Shown: piece by piece, positions 15,244-19,723 of the stretch | Layout of the letters: the number at the start of each line of letters is the position of its first letter | Position numbering within the stretch: position 1 is the first letter of the stretch | Notes under the pieces: generated by a model | The model's database searches: none | What the model saw: only the letters and a program-made list of their open reading frames with translations | Told to the model about the DNA's origin: nothing | Made by a program: the position numbers and the translations under genes | Assembly (NCBI GenBank): GCA_035468285.1 | Contig: DATISY010000139.1 | Coordinates: 1 to 19,723 of the forward strand | DNA: 19,723 bases | DNA from: PALSA-555 sp035468285 | Lineage (GTDB): Bacteria > Actinomycetota > Acidimicrobiia > IMCC26256 > PALSA-555 | Direction: 5' to 3'

Positions 15244-16437
15244 ATGCCGACTGTCGAAGATCTCATCCTGGTCAGCGTCGACGATCATGTCGTGGAGCCG
15301 CCGACGCTGTTCGACGCCCATCTCCCGGACCGGTGGAAGGAGTTCGCTCCGCGCAGTGTCCGCAAGGACGACGGCACCGACGTCTGGGTGTACCAGGGCG
15401 CGGAGATCCCCAACATCGGGCTCAACGCGGTCGCGGGTCGGCCTCCTGAGGAGTACAACATCGAGCCGACCTCCTACGAGATGATCCGCGACGGCTGCTA
15501 CGACATCCACGAGCGCATCCAGGACATGAACCGCAACGGGGTGCTGGGCTCGATGTGCTTCCCGAGCTTCGTGCAGTTCTGCGGGCAGCTGGTCTCCCGC
15601 TCCAAGGACCTCGACGTGGGCCTGCAGCTCCTTCGGGCCTACAACGACTGGCACATCGACGAGTGGTGCGGCACGTACCCGGGCCGGTTCATCCCACTGT
15701 CGATCCCGCCGATCTGGGATCCCCAGCTCATGGCCGACGAGGTGCGCCGGGTGGCGAAGAAGGGCTGCCATGCGGTGACGTTCTCCGAGAACCCGTTCAA
15801 GCTCGGGTGGCCTCACATCTTCGGTGACCACTGGGACCCGTTCTTCGCCGCCTGCGAGGACGAAGGCACGGTGATCTGCCTCCATATCGGATCCTCGTCG
15901 ACGACGATCGAGGTCGCGCCGGGCGCCCCGATCGACATCATGATCACCCTCACCCCGCTCAACACGATGCAGGCCGCGACCGACCTGCTGTGGTCCCAGG
16001 TGCTGCGCAAGTTCCCCAACGTCCAGTTCGCGCTCTCCGAGGGCGGAACGGGGTGGATCCCGTACTGGCTGGAGCGGATCGACTACGTGTATCAGCAGCA
16101 TCGGTTCTGGACCCACCAAGACTTCGGTGACCGGCTCCCGAGCGACGTCGCGCTCGACCACTTCACCTTCTGCTTCATCAGTGACCGGTCCGGGGTCGAG
16201 GACCGTCACCGGATCGGCATCGACAACATCACCTGGGAGTGCGACTACCCGCACTCGGACTCGACGTGGCCGCACTCACCGGAGGCGATCGCCAAGCAGC
16301 TCGAGGGCGTCCCGGACGGCGAGTTGGCCAAGATCACGCACGAGAACGCGATGCGCATCTTCCGGTACGACCCGTTCGCGGAGCGGCCCCGCGACCGGGC
16401 CACCGTCGGCGCGCTCCGGTCCGAGGTTCGGGACTGA
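15244..16437 (+). CDS. Amidohydrolase-2 family metal-dependent hydrolase
   Basis: This 397-aa TIM-barrel protein probably hydrolyses or decarboxylates a small carboxylic or cyclic substrate using a bound divalent metal. Signatures are the N-terminal SVDDHVVEPP (11-20; Asp14, His15, Glu18), LHIGSS with His214, SEGGTGWIPYWLERID (265-280) and WECDYPHSDSTWP with Asp334, a pattern common to a large actinobacterial group of this family. ATG 15244 is preferred over TTG 15217 because the protein then begins in the family style (MPTVEDLILVSVDDH) and AGGGGAGCGAG lies upstream. Substrate is unknown. It converges with the small CxxC gene (18 nt between). Confidence 0.9.
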   Translation: MPTVEDLILVSVDDHVVEPPTLFDAHLPDRWKEFAPRSVRKDDGTDVWVYQGAEIPNIGLNAVAGRPPEEYNIEPTSYEMIRDGCYDIHERIQDMNRNGVLGSMCFPSFVQFCGQLVSRSKDLDVGLQLLRAYNDWHIDEWCGTYPGRFIPLSIPPIWDPQLMADEVRRVAKKGCHAVTFSENPFKLGWPHIFGDHWDPFFAACEDEGTVICLHIGSSSTTIEVAPGAPIDIMITLTPLNTMQAATDLLWSQVLRKFPNVQFALSEGGTGWIPYWLERIDYVYQQHRFWTHQDFGDRLPSDVALDHFTFCFISDRSGVEDRHRIGIDNITWECDYPHSDSTWPHSPEAIAKQLEGVPDGELAKITHENAMRIFRYDPFAERPRDRATVGALRSEVRD

Positions 16438-16455
16438 CCCGACCCGCCGGGACGG

Positions 16456-16647
16456 TCACGCGTGCCGGCGGTTGACGTGGCGGAGCTTGGGCACGAGCCC
16501 GGCGCCGGCCAGCCGGCGTAGCGCCCGGGCCTCGTCGAGGTCGAGGACCACCGCGTCTCGGGTCCGGCGCCGCACGAGGAATGTCACGACGCAGTCGTCA
16601 CAGACCTCGGTGCCTTGCATCACGCAGTCGTTGCAGTCGATCCGCAT
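16456..16647 (-). CDS. Small four-cysteine protein (63 aa)
   Basis: The sequence starts MRIDCNDCVMQGTEVCDDC, giving two closely spaced CxxC pairs (Cys5/Cys8 and Cys16/Cys19), a likely zinc knuckle. A basic helical tail follows with EARALRRLAGAGLVPKLRH. I recall proteins of this shape recurring as uncharacterised small ORFs in actinobacteria, but I cannot search here. ATG 16647 has no clear SD. It lies 51 nt downstream of the NYN-domain gene on the same strand and is probably in the same unit. Function unknown; nucleic-acid or protein binding is the natural guess for such a fold. Confidence 0.75.
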   Translation of the reverse strand: MRIDCNDCVMQGTEVCDDCVVTFLVRRRTRDAVVLDLDEARALRRLAGAGLVPKLRHVNRRHA

Positions 16648-16698
16648 GCCGGGCAGCGTCGCATGCCGGTGTGACAGCGACCGGCGATCCCCCGGCGG

Positions 16699-18051
16699 TC
16701 AGCGACGCAGCACGCCGAGCAGCGTGTCGGCGGAGACGACCGCCGCGCCGAGCTCGTCGGCGTGGTCGCGGACCCAGCGGTCCGACGACGCCACCAGCAC
16801 CGGCACGGTCGGGGGGTGCGCGTCGACCTCGCGCAGCACGACCGGGTCGGCCTCCTCATCGGCGGCGGAGAACACCACCCGGACCCCGGGGCGGCGGCGG
16901 CCGGGGAGCACCTCGACGTCGCTGCCGTCGAAGACCACGACGACGTCGCAGCGGAGCCGAAGGTGGAGCGCGTCGAGCGCCGCCACGAGGCGGTCCCGCT
17001 GATCGCGGGGCCGCGCGTCGCCCCATCCCCGCATCGAGACGTTGTAGCCGTCGACGATGAGCACCACGCCGCGGGTGCGGAGCATGGCGTCCAGGGCGGC
17101 GACGGTGTCGGTGTCCAGGCCGGGGGGCGGCGCCACGCGGGCCCGTGAGACGGACGGTGCGGGGACCACCGGGTCGGGCGCGACCGGCGTTCGGCGGGAC
17201 TCCTCGGCCAGCTGGCCGAGCGTCCCGGCGAGTCGCTCCGCCATCCGGGCGGCGTCGGCGACGACCGCCGGGTCGACGGCGCGCCCCGCCGACGGCGCGC
17301 CGGCCGGGCTGGGAAGGGTCTGGCGGCGCAGCTCGCGGAGGCGACGTTCCGCCTCCCGGGCCCGGGTGGCCTCGCGTTCGAGGCGGGCCTGGGCCTCCTC
17401 GGTCTCGGCGCGGGCCTTGGCGATCACCGCCTGGGCGTCCTCGCGGGCACGGTCGGCGGCGGCGATCGCCTGCTCGGCCGCCTGGTCACGGTCGCGACGG
17501 GACCGCCGCTCGACGCGGAGCTGCTCCTCGAGACGCGCGACGTCTTGGCGGGATCGGGCGCGCTCCTCGTCGGCGCGGCGGCGGGCCTCGTCGAGCGTCG
17601 CGAGCTGGAGGCGCCGGGCCTTCGCGTCGTCGTCGGCTTCCTTCTCGAGCCGTTGGCGGTCGAACGACGCGCAGACGACCCCGATCCCGAACGCCCATCC
17701 CTGGGGCCGGGCGGCGTACAGCGCGGACGCGAGCAGTGGCAGGTCCGACCGCTCGACGGCGTCTTCGACGCGGCGGAGCGCGTGGGTCGCGTCCCAGGCC
17801 TCGAGGATCGCTGCGACCGCGGGTCGGGCGAGGAACCGCTCCGCGGCGCGGGACCGGAACTGGTCGTCGACGTCGAGAGCCCGCCGCAGCTGCTGGCGGG
17901 CCGGCCCGGTGGTGAGGCCTTGCTTCCCGAACGCGGCCAGCGGGCGAACCGCCGCGGGGAAGTCGGTGGGGTCGAGGTCGCGGAGCAGCGCGGCCGCGTC
18001 GTCCAGCATCGGGACGAGCAGCGACTCCGGGATCGGCAGGGGCTCCGTCAT
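16699..18051 (-). CDS. NYN (YacP/PIN-like) domain protein with central coiled coil
   Basis: This 450-aa protein has three parts. Residues 1 to about 135 form a helical domain (LPIPESLLVPMLDDAAALLRDL...). Residues about 135-265 are Arg/Glu/Ala-rich with heptad character, a long coiled coil. A C-terminal NYN domain (about 323-450) carries VDGYNV (333-338), VFDGSD (373-378), SAADEEAD (395-402) and SSDRWVRD (422-429), supplying the acidic residues (Asp334, Asp375, Asp398, Asp424) that bind metal in PIN-like nucleases. It therefore probably cleaves or binds RNA. ATG 18051 lacks an SD; GTG 18084, only 2 nt after the upstream stop, is an alternative for coupled re-initiation. It follows the zinc-ribbon gene and may share its promoter. 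Confidence 0.85.
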   Translation of the reverse strand: MTEPLPIPESLLVPMLDDAAALLRDLDPTDFPAAVRPLAAFGKQGLTTGPARQQLRRALDVDDQFRSRAAERFLARPAVAAILEAWDATHALRRVEDAVERSDLPLLASALYAARPQGWAFGIGVVCASFDRQRLEKEADDDAKARRLQLATLDEARRRADEERARSRQDVARLEEQLRVERRSRRDRDQAAEQAIAAADRAREDAQAVIAKARAETEEAQARLEREATRAREAERRLRELRRQTLPSPAGAPSAGRAVDPAVVADAARMAERLAGTLGQLAEESRRTPVAPDPVVPAPSVSRARVAPPPGLDTDTVAALDAMLRTRGVVLIVDGYNVSMRGWGDARPRDQRDRLVAALDALHLRLRCDVVVVFDGSDVEVLPGRRRPGVRVVFSAADEEADPVVLREVDAHPPTVPVLVASSDRWVRDHADELGAAVVSADTLLGVLRR

Positions 18052-18086
18052 GTCGGAGGGGCGCGCGTCGTGGCTGACGGTCACGG

Positions 18087-18320
18087 TCAGCTCGCGGTCT
18101 CGGCCGAAGGCTCGGCGACGGCCTCGACGGTGGCGCCGGTGGCGCCGCACCAGCGGCACGTCACCTCGACGATCCGCTCGTCGAGGAGCGCCTCGTCTTC
18201 GATGGTCAGCTCACCCGCGAGGTTGTAGTGGTGGAACGACCGGGTGCGGCGCGCCGCGACGACATCGAAGCGGGTGACGTTGCCGCAGCCGGCGCAGCGG
18301 TACCGGACGGGATCGCCCAT
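18087..18320 (-). CDS. Small zinc-ribbon protein (77 aa)
   Basis: The protein begins MGDPVRYRCAGCGNVTRFDV and has a second CRWCG knuckle, giving Cys9/Cys12 and Cys55/Cys58, the arrangement of a rubredoxin-like zinc ribbon. Between them is RRTRSFHHYNLAGEL with His30/His31. The C-terminus is acidic and Ala/Glu-rich. I cannot name a function; such folds bind nucleic acids or proteins. ATG 18320 is chosen because the conserved-looking MGDPxRYRC begins there and because a TACACT -10 ends 6 nt upstream, implying a leaderless mRNA (no SD is present). It is first in the zinc-ribbon/NYN/CxxC cluster and lies downstream of an SOS-box-like element. Confidence 0.83.
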   Translation of the reverse strand: MGDPVRYRCAGCGNVTRFDVVAARRTRSFHHYNLAGELTIEDEALLDERIVEVTCRWCGATGATVEAVAEPSAETAS

Positions 18321-18326
18321 CGCGTG

Positions 18327-18355
18327 AGTGTACCCGGCAGGGCGCGGATATCGAA
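18327..18355 (-). promoter_or_regulatory. Candidate leaderless promoter for the zinc-ribbon/NYN cluster
   Basis: On the minus strand TTCGAT (18355-18350), a 17-nt spacer and TACACT (18332-18327) fit a sigma-A-like promoter with a good -10. The ATG starts 6 nt after the -10, so the transcript should begin at or next to the start codon. The gene has no SD, which agrees. Confidence 0.5.
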
Positions 18356-18365
18356 CGTACGTTCC
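18352..18365. promoter_or_regulatory. LexA/SOS-box-like operator overlapping the -35
   Basis: CGAACGTACGTTCC contains the perfect palindrome GAACGTACGTTC (18353-18364). It matches the Gram-positive LexA consensus CGAAC-N4-GTTCG at every fixed base except the last, and with its preceding T matches the mycobacterial TCGAAC-N4-GTTCGA at 10 of 12 fixed positions. It covers the -35 hexamer of the promoter that follows, an effective place for a repressor. That LexA binds it is inference. Confidence 0.55.
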
Positions 18366-18385
18366 GGGGGTGGTTCGGAGGTGGC

Positions 18386-19108
18386 CTACCCGCGACGGGT
18401 GCCGGCGGGCCGGCGCGAGCGCCGGCTCGGCGGGGGCGGGACGCGACCCGGGGCGTACCCGGCGTCGTCGTCCGCGCCAGCGTGGCGGCGACGTCGCCGC
18501 AACATGAGCCAACGACCCCCCTCGATGAAGATCTCGACCAGGATCGTCGTGGCGAGGGCCCACAGCACGACGATCACGAGGAGCGGCACGAACCGCGACA
18601 GGTTGTGCTTCACGATGACGTCGAGGAGCTTCTGGCTCGTCAGGTACCCGAGGCTGCGGGCGGGGATCCCGATGATGGCGAGCCCGATGGGGACGGCGAG
18701 GACCCAGGCCCCGAGGCGGATCGCGAGCGGCAAGGCGTCCCGGGGCGGTTTGCCCGCCCCGCGGCGCGGCGCGGCCGGCGGCTCCGGTCCGTCGTCCGCG
18801 GGGAGCACGGAGGTCCCGGCGTGACGATCGGACGGGGGCGCGACGACGACGGGAGGCGCGGCGACGGCCGCGGTCCGGGCGGGGGGCGCCGCCCCCGGGT
18901 CGGCGCCGGGGCTGGGTGCCTTGCGTCGGGGGGGCGGCGCGGTGCCGCCCCCGGGTGGGGCCGGTGATGCGCTGGCGCTGGAGGCCCGCCGAGCCGTGGG
19001 TGGCACCTTGAGGACCTGCCCGCACTCCTCGCACCGAAACGTGTCGCTGGCGACCCCGTCGAGACGCTTCTTGGTGCCGCAGTTCGGGCACTGGAGGGCC
19101 TGGGCCAT
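18386..19108 (-). CDS. Zinc-ribbon membrane protein (two TM helices, Pro/Ala linker)
   Basis: This 240-aa protein is not one I can name. Residues 1-35 form a zinc ribbon with CPNC (7-10) and CEEC (26-29). A long Pro/Ala/Gly-rich linker (about 38-120) follows, then two hydrophobic helices (about 129-149, RLGAWVLAVPIGLAIIGIP; about 173-195, VPLLVIVVLWALATTILVEIF) and an Arg-rich tail. The ATG (19108) begins 1 nt after the trpD stop, so the two are co-translated or at least co-transcribed. The zinc ribbon should face the cytoplasm. No link to tryptophan synthesis is evident from sequence. Confidence 0.8.
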   Translation of the reverse strand: MAQALQCPNCGTKKRLDGVASDTFRCEECGQVLKVPPTARRASSASASPAPPGGGTAPPPRRKAPSPGADPGAAPPARTAAVAAPPVVVAPPSDRHAGTSVLPADDGPEPPAAPRRGAGKPPRDALPLAIRLGAWVLAVPIGLAIIGIPARSLGYLTSQKLLDVIVKHNLSRFVPLLVIVVLWALATTILVEIFIEGGRWLMLRRRRRHAGADDDAGYAPGRVPPPPSRRSRRPAGTRRG

Positions 19109-19109
19109 C

Positions 19110-19723
19110 TCAGGCTGCCTCGGCATCGTGGGCCGCGACGCTGCTGCGCACGAACTGGTCGAGCGCGCCCTGGGCTCGACCCTCGTCGAGGGAGGCGCTG
19201 GCCGCCGCGACGCCGCCCGCCAGGTCGTCGGCGATGCCGCCCACGACGAGCGCGGCAGCCGCGTTGAGCACCGCGATGTCGCGGTGGGGGCCGGGTTTCC
19301 CGTCGAGGATGGCGTGGACCACTCGGGCGTTCTCGTCGGCGTCGCCGCCGGCGAGCGCGCCGCGGTCCGCGACCGGGAGACCGAGCGTGGCGGGGTCGAC
19401 ATCGAAGCGCGCGATCGTGCCGTCCCGCAGCTCGTAGACGGTCGAGGTGGTCGTCGTGGTCAGCTCGTCGAGCCCGTCGTGACCGTAGAAGACCCAGGCT
19501 CGCACGACGCCGAGCTCGGCGAGCGCGCCGACGACACGCTCGGCCATGGTCGGGTCGGACACCCCGACCGTCCGGCGGGTCGCGCCCGCGGGGTTGGCGA
19601 GGGGGCCGAGGAAGTTGAAGGTCGTGGGGATGCCGAGCTCGGCGCGCACCGGACCGGCGTGGCGCATGGCCGGGTGGAACGCGCGAGCGAAGCAGAAGCC
19701 GGCCCCGGCCTCGACCACGCAGC
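19110..19723 (-). CDS. trpD: Anthranilate phosphoribosyltransferase (C-terminal two thirds; 5' end outside the window)
   Basis: This enzyme transfers phosphoribosyl from PRPP to anthranilate, the second committed step of tryptophan synthesis. About 203 codons are present. They show AGFCFARAFHPAMRH, RAELGIPTTFNFLGPLANPA and YGHDGLDELT, all characteristic of TrpD rather than thymidine phosphorylase relatives. The PRPP-binding N-terminal part lies beyond the right edge. The GTG at 19718 is internal: the frame continues upstream (CVVEAG...), so it is not a start. The downstream zinc-ribbon membrane gene begins 1 nt after the stop. Confidence 0.93.
   Translation of the reverse strand, partial: CVVEAGAGFCFARAFHPAMRHAGPVRAELGIPTTFNFLGPLANPAGATRRTVGVSDPTMAERVVGALAELGVVRAWVFYGHDGLDELTTTTTSTVYELRDGTIARFDVDPATLGLPVADRGALAGGDADENARVVHAILDGKPGPHRDIAVLNAAAALVVGGIADDLAGGVAAASASLDEGRAQGALDQFVRSSVAAHDAEAA

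Noticed and set aside
18073..18091. GCTGAC-N7-GTCAGC inverted repeat at the zinc-ribbon/NYN junction as a terminator or operator
   Set aside because: Only a 6-bp stem, it spans the end of one gene, has no T-tract and is weaker than many chance repeats in this GC content.

Overview
The window is very GC-rich, gene-dense DNA from a high-GC Gram-positive bacterium. GTG starts, 4-base GTGA gene overlaps, near-absent intergenic space, a likely F420-dependent luciferase-like oxidoreductase, many acyl-CoA catabolic genes and TANNNT-type -10 boxes (some directly in front of SD-less starts) all point to Actinomycetota. The gene content (fused ETF, fused CoA-transferase, DoxX, amidohydrolase, small zinc-ribbon proteins) would suit an Acidimicrobiia-like lineage, but that placement is inference. 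I see no rRNA, tRNA, CRISPR array, insertion sequence or prophage.

Layout. (1) 1-1172, minus: a sugar-type ABC ATPase of the MalK/UgpC class, followed by the first 29 codons of a probable permease that runs off the left edge. (2) 1316-4098, minus: an acyl-CoA dehydrogenase and a single-chain (alpha+beta fused) class I CoA-transferase, probably one operon. (3) 4099-4477: the only large gene-free gap. (4) 4478-7300, plus: a one-pass membrane protein, a second, canonical acyl-CoA dehydrogenase and an LLM-class oxidoreductase. (5) 7305-12777, minus: a tight four-gene unit of thiolase, aldose 1-epimerase, phosphoketolase and acetate kinase (gaps of 6 and 11 nt, then a 4-nt overlap). (6) 12826-14622, plus: a fused electron-transfer flavoprotein (beta then alpha), divergent from the thiolase across a 48-bp spacer whose centre is a perfect palindrome. 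(7) 14626-15150, minus: a DoxX-family membrane protein; 15244-16437, plus: an amidohydrolase-2 family metal-dependent hydrolase. A 16-bp near-palindrome lies between these two. (8) 16456-18320, minus: a 77-aa zinc-ribbon protein, a coiled-coil plus NYN (PIN-like) domain protein and a 63-aa four-cysteine protein. (9) 18386-19723, minus: a zinc-ribbon/two-TM protein immediately downstream of a partial trpD.

How the genes fit together. Regions 2, 4, 5 and 6 describe acyl-CoA oxidation: two dehydrogenases, a CoA-transferase, a thiolase and the ETF that would accept electrons from the dehydrogenases. The phosphoketolase/acetate kinase pair forms acetyl phosphate from sugar phosphates and recovers ATP as acetate is made; the mutarotase upstream fits sugar use, as does the ABC importer.

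The most interesting signal is regulatory. A LexA/SOS-box-like element (GAAC-N4-GTTC, 18352-18365) overlaps the -35 of a promoter that appears to give a leaderless mRNA for the zinc-ribbon/NYN/CxxC cluster. This suggests a DNA-damage-controlled set of uncharacterised nucleic-acid-type proteins.
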